Shown here piece after piece: positions 16,421 to 24,093 of a stretch of 64,000 nucleotides of DNA. Made by a program: the position numbers and the translations under genes. How positions within the stretch are numbered: position 1 is the stretch's first letter; every line of letters begins with the position of its first letter. Source of the stretch: Streptomyces sp. ASQP_92 (lineage in GTDB: Bacteria; Actinomycetota; Actinomycetes; Streptomycetales; Streptomycetaceae); assembly GCF_025399895.1 (NCBI RefSeq), contig NZ_JAODUA010000025.1:1-64000 (forward strand), in the 5' to 3' direction. The notes under the pieces are model-generated. The model was not told the DNA's origin, made no database searches, and saw nothing but the letters and a program-made list of their open reading frames with translations.

Positions 16421-16632
16421 CGCGTGCCGTCTCCCCATGAAGCGGTGCCCAACTCACGCCCGGTGCGGGCCTCCCGCACGCCGTGGCCACCAACTCGCTT
16501 GAGGCACAAGGGCGTTGCCCGACGCCAGGAGTGAGCCCCGTCGTCGCCGCCTCCGACGCCGTTGTCGGTGGCCCGCGTTATGTTCTTCGGGTAGTGCCCC
16601 CAGCCATCGTCACGCCTCTCCGGGAGACCTCC

Positions 16633-17322
16633 ATGCCCATGCCCGCCCCCGATTTCTCCTGGCACTTCACCGAGGGCAACACGTTCACCGAGGAGTCGGG
16701 CACCACCGGCACCCTCAGGGTGGTGCCCGGTGGGGAGCTGTGGCTGCATACCGGGCGGGTCATCGCCTGCGACCCGTTCGTCGCGCTCGGGGCCGGTGAG
16801 GCCGAGCCGTTCACCGCGTCGGTGGAGCCGGGGCGCTACCGCGTGGACGCGGCCGTGGCGACGCTGGTGCGCGAGGAGGAGCCCGAGCAGGACACCCCGC
16901 ATCTGCGGGTCGCCGCCGCGCGGCTGGTGATCAAGGACGCCCCGACCGTGGCGTGGGAACTCGCGCTCCAGCCGGGCCAGGACCTCGCGGAGCTCGATGA
17001 CGACGAGTTCTTCGGGTACGGGGTCGACGCGGGCACCGGGTGCTTCTACGACGCGGGGTCCGACGGCTCGTTCCCCGACTGCGAGGGCGACGAGGGCCCG
17101 CTGTGGGACGCCTTCGCCACCGCGCCCGACGTCTCGCCCGCGCCGGGGCCGCACACCATCACCGACCCCGCGACCGGCCACAACCTGATCGCCTTCACCT
17201 CGGGCTGGGGCGACGGCACCTACCCCACCTGGATAGGCCGCGACGACACCGGCGCGATCACCTGCTTCGTCACCGACTTCTTCGTCGTGCCCGCCGAGGC
17301 CCTCGCCCCCCTGGCGCCCTGA
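16633..17322 (+). CDS. DUF4241 domain protein
   Basis: A 229-residue protein. ATG 16633 was chosen because GGGAG lies 6 bp upstream; an in-frame start at 16483 would add 50 residues of atypical composition. The sequence matches the DUF4241 pattern: an N-terminal strand with SGTLRVVPGGELWLHTGRVIACDPF, a VEPGRYRVDAAVA segment, then GYGVDAGTGCFYDAGS and a C-terminal SGWGDGTYPTWIGRDDTGAITCFVTDF. No signal peptide or membrane segment is seen. DUF4241 proteins are widespread in actinomycetes and some occur near toxin-immunity genes, but the function of this one is unknown. Confidence 0.8.
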   Translation: MPMPAPDFSWHFTEGNTFTEESGTTGTLRVVPGGELWLHTGRVIACDPFVALGAGEAEPFTASVEPGRYRVDAAVATLVREEEPEQDTPHLRVAAARLVIKDAPTVAWELALQPGQDLAELDDDEFFGYGVDAGTGCFYDAGSDGSFPDCEGDEGPLWDAFATAPDVSPAPGPHTITDPATGHNLIAFTSGWGDGTYPTWIGRDDTGAITCFVTDFFVVPAEALAPLAP

Positions 17323-17387
17323 GGGCCCGCCCGGGCGCATGTGCCGGAACGCCCCCGCGTCCCGCGCGCGGGACCTAAGCTCGAAGC

Positions 17388-18107
17388 ATGGCCATCCGCG
17401 CCGTCCTGTGGGACATCGACGACACGATCTTCGACTACGCCACGGCCTCCCGCTCCGGCATGCGCACCCACCTCGGCCTCGAAGGACTGCCCCGCGGCTA
17501 CGCGTCCGTGGAGAGCGCCCTGGACCACTGGCAGGAGGTCACCGCCTACCACTGGGCGCGCTTCGCGGCGGGGGAGACGGACTGGGAGGGCCAGCTCAGG
17601 GACCGGGTACGGGCCTTTCTGGACGACGACATGAGCGACGAGAGCGCCGACGCCTGGTACGAGCGGCACGTCGCCCACTACGAAGCCGCCTGGAGCCTCT
17701 TCCCGGACGCCCTGCCCGTCCTGGACGTACTCGCCGGGGACTACCGGCACGCCGTCCTGTCCAACTCATCGCTGCACAACCAGGAGCGCAAGCTGCGCAC
17801 CCTCGGTGTGCGGGACCGGTTCGAGGCGCTGCTCTGCGCGGCCGAACTCGGCATCGCCAAGCCGGAGGCGGCCGCCTTCCACGCCGGCTGCGAGGCGCTC
17901 GGACTGCCACCCGAGGAAGTCGTCTACGTGGGCGACCAGCCGGACATCGACGCACGCGGGGCGGTCGAGGCAGGGCTCAAGGGGGTGTGGCTGGACCGCT
18001 CGGGGGCGGGCGGGCGACCCGAGCTCGTCCGCATCACGGGACTCGACCAGCTCCCCGGCCTGCTGCGGCTCGATACCCGTTTTGGAGCGCCGGACACCTT
18101 CGGGTAA
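17388..18107 (+). CDS. HAD-superfamily hydrolase
   Basis: A 239-residue haloacid-dehalogenase-like phosphatase. Motif I is WDIDDTIFD, with D9 as nucleophile and D11 as acid/base. Motif II is SNSS, the motif III lysine lies in GIAKPE, and motif IV is VGDQPDIDARGA. A helical cap domain (about residues 16-105) follows motif I, the C1-cap subtype typical of phosphoglycolate phosphatase/YjjG-like enzymes. The substrate is unknown. It precedes the tRNA cluster by 89 bp on the same strand. Confidence 0.9.
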   Translation: MAIRAVLWDIDDTIFDYATASRSGMRTHLGLEGLPRGYASVESALDHWQEVTAYHWARFAAGETDWEGQLRDRVRAFLDDDMSDESADAWYERHVAHYEAAWSLFPDALPVLDVLAGDYRHAVLSNSSLHNQERKLRTLGVRDRFEALLCAAELGIAKPEAAAFHAGCEALGLPPEEVVYVGDQPDIDARGAVEAGLKGVWLDRSGAGGRPELVRITGLDQLPGLLRLDTRFGAPDTFG

Positions 18108-18196
18108 TGTTCTTCCTGCGCCAAGGGGAACGGGAAGAAAAACCCCGAACCGACAGCGCAAGCCGAACAAGACTCCTTACGGGAGTTGCGTTTTGG

Positions 18197-18268
18197 TGGG
18201 CTATGGTGTAATTGGCAGCACGACGGTTTCTGGTTCCGTTAGTCTAGGTTCGAGTCCTGGTAGCCCAG
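18197..18268 (+). tRNA. tRNA-Gln (anticodon CTG)
   Basis: A 72-nt cloverleaf. Acceptor TGGGCTA pairs with TAGCCCA, the discriminator is G, the anticodon loop is TTCTGGT (CTG) and the T arm contains GGTTCGAGTCC. CCA is not encoded. It is the first of five tRNA genes. Confidence 0.95.
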
Positions 18269-18290
18269 CTCGCAGAGCTTTATCTGCAAG

Positions 18291-18363
18291 GCCCCCGTTG
18301 TGTAGCGGCCTAGCACGCCGCCCTCTCAAGGCGGTAGCGCCGGTTCGAATCCGGTCGGGGGTA
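18291..18363 (+). tRNA. tRNA-Glu (anticodon CTC), copy 1
   Basis: A 73-nt cloverleaf. Acceptor GCCCCCG pairs with CGGGGGT (one G-T pair), the anticodon region CCTCTCAAG gives CTC, and the T arm contains GGTTCGAATCC. CCA is not encoded. Confidence 0.95.
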
Positions 18364-18424
18364 CAGATCCTTCCCGCGGGATCACCAGGGTCGCACCCGG
18401 TGAACTCGATGCAGGATCGCTAGG

Positions 18425-18497
18425 GCCCCCGTTGTGTAGCGGCCTAGCACGCCGCCCTCTCAAGGCGGTAGCGCCGGTTCGAATCCGGTCGGGGGTA
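18425..18497 (+). tRNA. tRNA-Glu (anticodon CTC), copy 2
   Basis: Same sequence as the copy at 18291 over the whole 73 nt as far as I can compare by eye. Confidence 0.95.
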
Positions 18498-18513
18498 CTG
18501 GTCTAAACCACCA

Positions 18514-18585
18514 TGGGCTATGGTGTAATTGGCAACACTACGGTTTCTGGTACCGTCATTCTAGGTTCGAGTCCTGGTAGCCCAG
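18514..18585 (+). tRNA. tRNA-Gln (anticodon CTG), variant copy
   Basis: A 72-nt cloverleaf very like 18197-18268. It differs in the D arm (GGCAACACTA against GGCAGCACGA) and in the anticodon stem/variable region (GGTACCGTCATTC against GGTTCCGTTAGTC). The anticodon is the same, CTG. Confidence 0.95.
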
Positions 18586-18636
18586 CGGGTCATGTCAGAT
18601 CCTGGATCTTCCTCGAAGATCCGAACAAGCAGGCAG

Positions 18637-18709
18637 GCCCCCGTTGTGTAGCGGCCTAGCACGCCGCCCTCTCAAGGCGGTAGCGCCGGTTCGAATCCGG
18701 TCGGGGGTA
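18637..18709 (+). tRNA. tRNA-Glu (anticodon CTC), copy 3
   Basis: Third apparently identical 73-nt tRNA-Glu. A strong terminator follows within 15 bp, marking the end of the tRNA transcript. Confidence 0.95.
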
Positions 18710-18722
18710 CGCACAGAGAATT

Positions 18723-18752
18723 GGCCCTCCGCATTGCGCGGAGGGCCTTTTC
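18723..18752 (+). terminator. terminator after the tRNA cluster
   Basis: A perfect 10-bp stem, GGCCCTCCGC with GCGGAGGGCC, has a small loop and is followed by TTTTCG. Confidence 0.9.
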
Positions 18753-18934
18753 GTGTGCCCTGTGCCTCGGCCCGCGCGGCGCTGACTCCGCCCCGACTGC
18801 CCGGCCCCGCCCGGAGGTTCGGCCCGGACGGCCCCAACTCCCGCACCCCTGGCGCCCGTTGAGTGACTCCGGACACACCTCCGGCCCACCGCTGCGGCGT
18901 TGAAGCGGTGGGCCGGAGGTGGAAGCAGGGACGG

Positions 18935-19651
18935 TCAGCCGTTGCGGCGCAGGGCCTCGGACAGGCGGGCGGCGGCGTCGATGACCGCCTGGGCGTGCAT
19001 CCGGCCCGGGTGGCGGGTCAGGCGCTCGATGGGACCGGAGACCGAAACGGCGGCCACCACCCGGTTCGACGGCCCGCGCACCGGCGCCGACACCGAGGCC
19101 ACGCCCGGCTCGCGCTCGCCGATCGACTGGGCCCAGCCCCTGCGGCGTACACCGGAAAGGGCGGTCGCCGTGAAGCGGGCGCCCTGGAGGCCGCGGTGCA
19201 GACGCTCCGGCTCCTCCCAGGCCATCAGGATCTGCGCGGAGGAACCGGCCTTCATGGTCAGCGTGGAGCCGACCGGCACGGTGTCGCGCAGGCCCGAGAG
19301 GCGCTCGGCGGCCGCCACGCAGATCCGCATGTCGCCCTGACGGCGATAGAGCTGAGCGCTCTCGCCCGTCACGTCACGCAGATGCGTCAGGACCGGGCCG
19401 GCCGTGGCCAGCAGGCGGTCCTCGCCGGCCGCCGCCGCGAGCTCGGCGAGGCGCGGGCCGAGGATGAAACGGCCCTGCATGTCCCGCGCCACCATCCGGT
19501 GGTGTTCCAGTGCCACGGCCAGGCGATGTGCCGTGGGTCGTGCGAGCCCAGTGGCCGCGACCAGACCTGCGAGGGTGGCCGGACCGGACTCCAGAGCGCC
19601 CAGGACAAGGGCAGCCTTGTCCAGAACGCCTACGCCGCTAGAGTTGTCCAT
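18935..19651 (-). CDS. ndgR: IclR-family regulator of amino-acid metabolism (NdgR/AreB type)
   Basis: A 238-residue IclR regulator. The winged HTH covers about residues 5-65 (VLDKAALVLGALESGPATLAGLVAATGLARPTAHRLAVALE, here described in pieces), followed by the IclR effector domain. ATG 19651 has no ribosome site in front, so translation may be leaderless or weak. Divergent placement with leuCD and similarity to NdgR of S. coelicolor and AreB of S. clavuligerus indicate control of leucine and other amino-acid pathways. A near-perfect palindrome lies 13-33 bp upstream of its start and is the likely binding site for itself and leuC control. The identification rests on context plus family resemblance. 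Confidence 0.9.
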   Translation of the reverse strand: MDNSSGVGVLDKAALVLGALESGPATLAGLVAATGLARPTAHRLAVALEHHRMVARDMQGRFILGPRLAELAAAAGEDRLLATAGPVLTHLRDVTGESAQLYRRQGDMRICVAAAERLSGLRDTVPVGSTLTMKAGSSAQILMAWEEPERLHRGLQGARFTATALSGVRRRGWAQSIGEREPGVASVSAPVRGPSNRVVAAVSVSGPIERLTRHPGRMHAQAVIDAAARLSEALRRNG

Positions 19652-19663
19652 GCAACGATATTC

Positions 19664-19684
19664 GCGTCTCACTCTGTGAAACGC
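19664..19684. promoter_or_regulatory. IclR-type palindrome in the ndgR-leuC intergenic region
   Basis: A 21-bp near-palindrome: left arm GCGTCTCAC, centre TCT, right arm GTGAAACGC. Only one arm position (C against A) and the centre break symmetry. It sits between the divergent ndgR and leuC genes, close to the ndgR start. Binding by NdgR is inferred. Confidence 0.7.
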
Positions 19685-19826
19685 AAGTTCAATTTTCTCC
19701 GGAAGTCGTCAAGCTGTACTGGCGATCCGTACAACGGAAGCGCGGCTCTCGCCCGGGGCGTGCGGTACGGGCACGGGCAATCGATCTCTAGAAGTGCCGG
19801 CGACGACGCCGGCCGGAGGGAAGGCG

Positions 19827-21251
19827 ATGGGTAGGACACTCGCGGAGAAGGTCTGGGACGACCATGTCGTCAGGCGAGCCGAGGGCGAGCCGGACCTGCT
19901 CTTCATCGACCTGCACCTGTTGCACGAGGTGACCAGCCCGCAGGCCTTCGACGGTCTGCGCAAGAACGGTCGCCAGGTGCGGCGCCTCGACCTCACCATC
20001 GCCACCGAGGACCACAACACCCCCACCCTCGACATCGACAAGCCGATCGCGGACCCGGTCTCCCGGATCCAGCTTGAGACGCTGCGCAAGAACTGCGCCG
20101 ACTTCGGGGTGCGCCTGCACCCGCTGGGCGACGTCGAGCAGGGCGTTGTCCACGTGGTGGGACCGCAGCTGGGACTGACCCAGCCCGGCACCACCGTGGT
20201 CTGTGGCGACTCGCACACCTCCACGCACGGCGCCTTCGGCGCGCTGGCGTTCGGTATCGGCACCAGCCAGGTCGAGCACGTCCTGGCCACCCAGACGCTG
20301 CCGCTGGCCCCGTTCAAGACGATGGCCATCACCGTCGACGGGGAACTGCCCGAGGGCGTCACCGCCAAGGACCTGATCCTCGCCATCATCGCCAGGATCG
20401 GCACCGGCGGCGGCCAGGGCTACGTCCTGGAGTACCGCGGCTCGGCCATCGAGAAGCTGTCGATGGAAGCCCGCATGACCATCTGCAACATGTCGATCGA
20501 GGCCGGCGCCCGCGCGGGCATGATCGCCCCCGACGCCACCACCTTCGACTACCTGAAGGGGCGCGTGCACGCCCCCCAGGGTGAGGACTGGGACGCGGCC
20601 GTCGCGTACTGGAAGACCCTCAAGACCGACGACGACGCCGTCTTCGACGCCGAGGTCGTCATCAAGGCCGACGAACTCGCGCCGTTCGTCACCTGGGGCA
20701 CCAACCCCGGCCAGGGCGCGCCCCTGTCGGCGAACGTCCCCGACCCGGCTTCGTACGAGGACGCTTCGGAGCGCCTGGCCGCCGAAAAGGCCCTGGAATA
20801 CATGGGGTTGACCGCCGGGCAGCCGCTGCGCGACATCAACGTCGACACCGTCTTCGTAGGTTCGTGCACCAACGGCCGCATCGAGGACCTGCGCAACGCG
20901 GCCGCCGTCATCGAGGGCCGCAAAGTCGCCGACGGCGTACGGATGCTGGTCGTCCCGGGCTCGGTGCGCGTCGCGCTCCAGGCCATGGACGAGGGCCTGG
21001 ACAAGGTGTTCACGGCCGCCGGCGCCGAATGGCGGCACGCGGGCTGCTCGATGTGTCTCGGCATGAACCCGGACCAGCTCGCCCCCGGTGAGCGCTCCGC
21101 GTCCACCTCCAACCGCAACTTCGAGGGCAGGCAGGGCAAGGGCGGCCGCACCCACCTGGTGTCGCCGCAGGTCGCCGCCGCGACCGCGGTTCTCGGCCAT
21201 CTGGGCTCGCCCGCCGACCTGTCCGACGCCCGCACCCCCGTGGAGGCCTGA
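19827..21251 (+). CDS. leuC: 3-isopropylmalate dehydratase, large subunit
   Basis: A 474-residue aconitase-family subunit. With LeuD it interconverts 2- and 3-isopropylmalate in leucine synthesis. The [4Fe-4S] ligands are C347 (GSCTNGR), C407 and C410 (GCSMCLGM), at the positions known from E. coli LeuC. VVCGDSHTSTHGAFGALAFG is the family signature in the middle domain. ATG 19827 was chosen because GGAGGGAAGG lies just upstream; an earlier in-frame ATG at 19794 has none. leuD follows after 5 bp, forming an operon, with ndgR divergent upstream. Confidence 0.97.
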   Translation: MGRTLAEKVWDDHVVRRAEGEPDLLFIDLHLLHEVTSPQAFDGLRKNGRQVRRLDLTIATEDHNTPTLDIDKPIADPVSRIQLETLRKNCADFGVRLHPLGDVEQGVVHVVGPQLGLTQPGTTVVCGDSHTSTHGAFGALAFGIGTSQVEHVLATQTLPLAPFKTMAITVDGELPEGVTAKDLILAIIARIGTGGGQGYVLEYRGSAIEKLSMEARMTICNMSIEAGARAGMIAPDATTFDYLKGRVHAPQGEDWDAAVAYWKTLKTDDDAVFDAEVVIKADELAPFVTWGTNPGQGAPLSANVPDPASYEDASERLAAEKALEYMGLTAGQPLRDINVDTVFVGSCTNGRIEDLRNAAAVIEGRKVADGVRMLVVPGSVRVALQAMDEGLDKVFTAAGAEWRHAGCSMCLGMNPDQLAPGERSASTSNRNFEGRQGKGGRTHLVSPQVAAATAVLGHLGSPADLSDARTPVEA

Positions 21252-21256
21252 CAACC

Positions 21257-21850
21257 ATGGAAGCTTTCACCACGCACACCGGCCGGGCCGTCCCGCTGCG
21301 CCGCTCCAACGTCGACACCGACCAGATCATCCCGGCCCACTGGCTGAAGAAGGTCACCCGGGACGGCTTCGAGGACGGGCTCTTCGAGGCCTGGCGCAAG
21401 GACTCCGAGTTCATCCTGAACAAGCCCGAGCGCGAGGGCGCCACCGTATTGGTGGCCGGGTCCGACTTCGGCACCGGATCCTCGCGCGAGCACGCCGTAT
21501 GGGCGCTCCAGAACTACGGCTTCAAAGCCGTGATCTCCTCCCGCTTCGCGGACATCTTCCGCGGCAACTCGCTGAAGAACGGGCTGCTCACCGTCGTTCT
21601 CGACCAGAAAGTCGTGGACGCGCTGTGGGAGCTCACCGAGCGCGACCCGAAGGCTGAAATCACCGTTGACCTGCGGGATCGCCAGGTTCGCGCGGAAGGC
21701 GTGACGGCCGACTTCGAACTCGACGAGAACGCCCGCTGGCGGCTCCTGAACGGCCTGGACGACATCTCGATCACGCTCCAGAACGAGCCCGCCATCGCCG
21801 CATACGAGGCCCGTCGGCCCGCGTACAAGCCGAGCACGATCCAGGCCTGA
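21257..21850 (+). CDS. leuD: 3-isopropylmalate dehydratase, small subunit
   Basis: A 197-residue small subunit that forms the swivelling domain of isopropylmalate isomerase with LeuC. Signatures are LRRSNVDTDQIIPAHWLK at the N-terminus and DFGTGSSREHAVWAL, the substrate-binding loop, at about 73-87. It starts 5 bp after leuC and ends before a hairpin at 21881-21922. The length is normal for the bacterial LeuD family. Confidence 0.97.
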   Translation: MEAFTTHTGRAVPLRRSNVDTDQIIPAHWLKKVTRDGFEDGLFEAWRKDSEFILNKPEREGATVLVAGSDFGTGSSREHAVWALQNYGFKAVISSRFADIFRGNSLKNGLLTVVLDQKVVDALWELTERDPKAEITVDLRDRQVRAEGVTADFELDENARWRLLNGLDDISITLQNEPAIAAYEARRPAYKPSTIQA

Positions 21851-21880
21851 ACCGCCTATTGACCCCCCTTCGGCTGCATC

Positions 21881-21930
21881 GCGCCCCCTGATTTCCGGAT
21901 CGATTTCCGGGCGGGGGGCGCGTCGCGTTT
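21881..21930 (+). terminator. terminator after leuCD
   Basis: GCGCCCCC pairs with GGGGGCGC around an inner CCGGA...TTTCCGG stem, followed by GTCGCGTTTTG. It lies 30 bp after the leuD stop. Confidence 0.7.
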
Positions 21931-22089
21931 TGGGCTCCGGGGGTGACGTCAACTAGCCTTGTGCGCAGGGCAGATGGCCGGATAGTCGCTTGCGCGATCG
22001 GGAGGTCGTACGGACGTCCAGGAGTCCCTGGATTCGCTCAGTTGCCCCCGCCGGAGGTGACAACTCGCCTCAGATGGCACAATCGACGC

Positions 22090-22317
22090 ATGGAACGCGA
22101 CAGCCAACTCGAGCTCTACGGGATGGTGGCGGACCAACTGAAAGAAGCGCACACAAGGGTGCGCGAACTGCAAGTCCCGGAGGGCGTACGGATGGCGCTG
22201 TCCCGGAAGCTGCTGGTCATAACAGGAGCTGCCAAACACGATCTCGCCGATGCGGCAACGCGTCTGGACCGGTTGATGAAGGACCTCGATGAGGGCCGAT
22301 TCCCCGAAGGCGACTGA
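22090..22317 (+). CDS. small conserved helical protein, function unknown
   Basis: A 75-residue protein, mostly helical and charged (MERDSQLELYGMVADQL then VRMALSRKLLVITGAAKHDLADAATRLDRLMKDLDEG). No membrane segment or known motif is visible. ATG 22090 has no ribosome site; a GTGACA (22057-22062) and CACAAT (22078-22083) pair, about 15 bp apart, ends 6 bp before the ATG, so a leaderless transcript is possible. An in-frame extension to 21943 has poor protein character. The position between leuD and hupS is, from memory, conserved in Streptomyces. Confidence 0.7.
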   Translation: MERDSQLELYGMVADQLKEAHTRVRELQVPEGVRMALSRKLLVITGAAKHDLADAATRLDRLMKDLDEGRFPEGD

Positions 22318-22380
22318 GCCGTAAGGAACTAGGCGAGAGCCGACTTGTTGCGGCACTAGGGTGATTAGCCCGTTTCGTGT

Positions 22381-22409
22381 TTGATTTGCGGTATATATCT
22401 GCCTAACGT
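22381..22409 (+). promoter_or_regulatory. promoter of hupS
   Basis: A -35 TTGATT (22381-22386) and -10 TAACGT (22404-22409) are separated by 17 bp, a good match to the housekeeping sigma consensus of Streptomyces. They lie about 50 bp upstream of the hupS start, in an AT-rich stretch. Confidence 0.65.
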
Positions 22410-22460
22410 GCGAAAAGGCCTGGACGCTTTCGCTCAGGCAATGTCTCCGAAGGGGAAGAC

Positions 22461-23123
22461 GTGAACAAGGCGCAGCTCGTAGAAGCGATTGCCGACAAGG
22501 TCGGCGGCCGTCAGCAGGCCGCGGACGCGGTGGACGCGGTGCTGGACGCGATCGTCCGTGCGGTCGTCGCCGGCGACCGCGTCTCGGTCACCGGTTTCGG
22601 CTCGTTCGAGAAGGTCGACCGCCCGGCCCGTTACGCCCGCAACCCGCAGACGGGTGAGCGCGTCCGGGTCAAGAAGACCTCCGTTCCGCGCTTCCGCGCG
22701 GGCCAGGGCTTCAAGGACCTCGTCGCGGGCTCGAAGAAGCTCCCGAAGAACGACGTGGCCGTCAAGAAGGCCCCCAAGGGAAGCCTCACGGGCGGTACTT
22801 CCACCCGCACGACCGTGAAGAAGGCCGCGGCCAAGAAGGCCACGACCGCCAAGAAGGCCACCGCCAAGAAGACCGCGGCGGTGAAGTCGACGGCCGCGAA
22901 GACCACGGCGGCCAAGAAGACCACCGCGAAGAAGGCCACGACCGCCAAGAAGGCGACGCCCGCGGCCAAGAAGGCGACTCCGGCCAAGAAGGCCACGACC
23001 GCCAAGAAGGCCACCGCGAAGAAGACCGCGCCGGCCAAGAAGGCCGTCGCGAAGAAGGCGCCCGCGAAGAAGACCACGGCGCGCAAGACCACCGCCAAGA
23101 AGACCACCGCTCGCAAGAAGTAG
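22461..23123 (+). CDS. hupS: HU-family nucleoid protein with Lys/Ala-rich tail (HupS type)
   Basis: A 220-residue DNA-binding protein. Residues 1-90 are a standard HU domain (MNKAQLVEAIADKVGG; GFGSFEKVDRPARYARNPQTGE, with the Pro-containing DNA-intercalating arm). Residues from about 108 to 220 are made of AKK(A/T)T-type units, a histone-H1-like basic tail found in actinobacterial HU (HupS) proteins. HupS compacts the nucleoid and protects spores in Streptomyces; this is family knowledge. The gene has its own promoter and is followed by a hairpin. The DNA of the tail is itself repetitive, so length variation between strains is likely. Confidence 0.95.
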   Translation: MNKAQLVEAIADKVGGRQQAADAVDAVLDAIVRAVVAGDRVSVTGFGSFEKVDRPARYARNPQTGERVRVKKTSVPRFRAGQGFKDLVAGSKKLPKNDVAVKKAPKGSLTGGTSTRTTVKKAAAKKATTAKKATAKKTAAVKSTAAKTTAAKKTTAKKATTAKKATPAAKKATPAKKATTAKKATAKKTAPAKKAVAKKAPAKKTTARKTTAKKTTARKK

Positions 23124-23147
23124 TCCTCAGCGGCAAGGCTCAAGCGC

Positions 23148-23180
23148 CGGGCCGGGCTCCCCTCGGGGAGACCCGGCCCG
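23148..23180 (+). terminator. terminator after hupS
   Basis: CGGGCCGGG(CT) pairs with (GA)CCCGGCCCG across a CCCCTCGGGG inner stem, 25 bp after the stop. There is no T run. Confidence 0.65.
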
Positions 23181-23219
23181 CGGCCGTTTTCCGGCCAAGT
23201 CGCCCCGCGCGCGGCGGGC

Positions 23220-23423
23220 TCAGAACGTCTGGAGCGTCACCAGGGTGATGCGCAGCCCGTCTCCCGAGCCCTCGGTCTCGATACGTACCCGCTGCCCGGC
23301 CCGCAACAGCCGCAGACCGCCCGCGTCGAAGGCCGCGGCCCCGAAGTCCACGGGGGTGCCGTCGTCGAGCAGCACACTGCCGCTGCGGGTCTCGGAGTCG
23401 TATGTGTACGCGGTCGCCTGCAT
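23220..23423 (-). CDS. small OB-fold-like protein next to cofC
   Basis: A 67-residue protein, mainly beta-strand by composition (MQATAYTYDSETRSGSVLL, then GTPVDFGAAAFDAGGLRLLRAGQRVRIE). The layout of strands and the phrase LRLLRAGQRV resemble cold-shock/OB-fold proteins, though the RNP motifs are not evident. It starts 10 bp after the cofC stop on the same strand and so is probably co-transcribed with it. Function unknown; a role in cofactor F420 synthesis is only guilt by association. Confidence 0.7.
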   Translation of the reverse strand: MQATAYTYDSETRSGSVLLDDGTPVDFGAAAFDAGGLRLLRAGQRVRIETEGSGDGLRITLVTLQTF

Positions 23424-23433
23424 ACCGGCCAGC

Positions 23434-24093
23434 CTAATGCCCCCGTACGGGGTCCAGGGCGCCCCGCAGCGCCGCGGTCGCCGGACCCACCCCCAGGGAC
23501 AGGGCGGTGTGCAGATCGGCGCCCGTGTCCACGTCCGCGCGGACCGAGTCCACGCCGGCGAGCAGGATTTCACCGGCCCCCGAAGCCGTGTGGGCGGCCC
23601 GCGAAGGACCACCGAAAGCCGGATTCAAATCCTGGCCGGGCAGCGCCGAAAGGAAAGTCGTGCCGATTCCCGCGGCATCCGCGAGAAAAGCACGCGGAAA
23701 GCTCTCCGCGTCGGCCAGTACGCGGCCCAGCTCGGCCGGGCGCAGCGCCGGAAGATCCGCGTTGAGGGCGGCGACCGGGGCCCCGGGGCGCCGGGTGCGG
23801 GCCCGCCAGGCGCCGTGCGCCAGCGCCGCGTTGAGGCCGGCGGCGGGGGAGTCGGGCACGAGGCGCGCGCCGAGCGCGGCCAGTTCGGCGGCCGCCGACC
23901 GGTCGTCCGTGACGACCGCCACATCGCGCACCGCGGGACAGCGCAGCGCCGCCGCCACCGTGTCCAGCGCGAACGCCAGCGCCAGGCGGGGGCGGAGCTC
24001 CTCGCCGACGGCCGCTGCCAGCCTGCTCTTGGCCAGTGCCAAGGGCTTCAGCGGGATGACGAGGGACCAGCGGGCGGCTGTGGCGGTGTTCGT
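23434..24093 (-). CDS. cofC: 2-phospho-L-lactate (phosphoenolpyruvate) guanylyltransferase, F420 synthesis
   Basis: A roughly 219-residue nucleotidyltransferase of the CofC/FbiD family, which activates phospholactate or PEP with GTP for cofactor F420. The N-terminal nucleotide-binding strand WSLVIPLKPLALAKSRL and VAVVTDDRSAAAELAALGA are characteristic, with ALNADLPALRP as the metal/nucleotide motif and FGGPSRAAH near the C-terminus. The start is a problem. The conserved region begins at about 24060, a good ribosome site (GGAGGGG on the coding strand) lies at about 24099-24105, but no ATG, GTG or TTG is in frame between them. An ACG at 24091-24093 is well placed, and I use it provisionally. 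A GTG at 24225 would add about 44 residues unlike the family. The downstream small gene is probably in the same operon. Confidence 0.82.
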   Translation of the reverse strand, partial: TNTATAARWSLVIPLKPLALAKSRLAAAVGEELRPRLALAFALDTVAAALRCPAVRDVAVVTDDRSAAAELAALGARLVPDSPAAGLNAALAHGAWRARTRRPGAPVAALNADLPALRPAELGRVLADAESFPRAFLADAAGIGTTFLSALPGQDLNPAFGGPSRAAHTASGAGEILLAGVDSVRADVDTGADLHTALSLGVGPATAALRGALDPVRGH

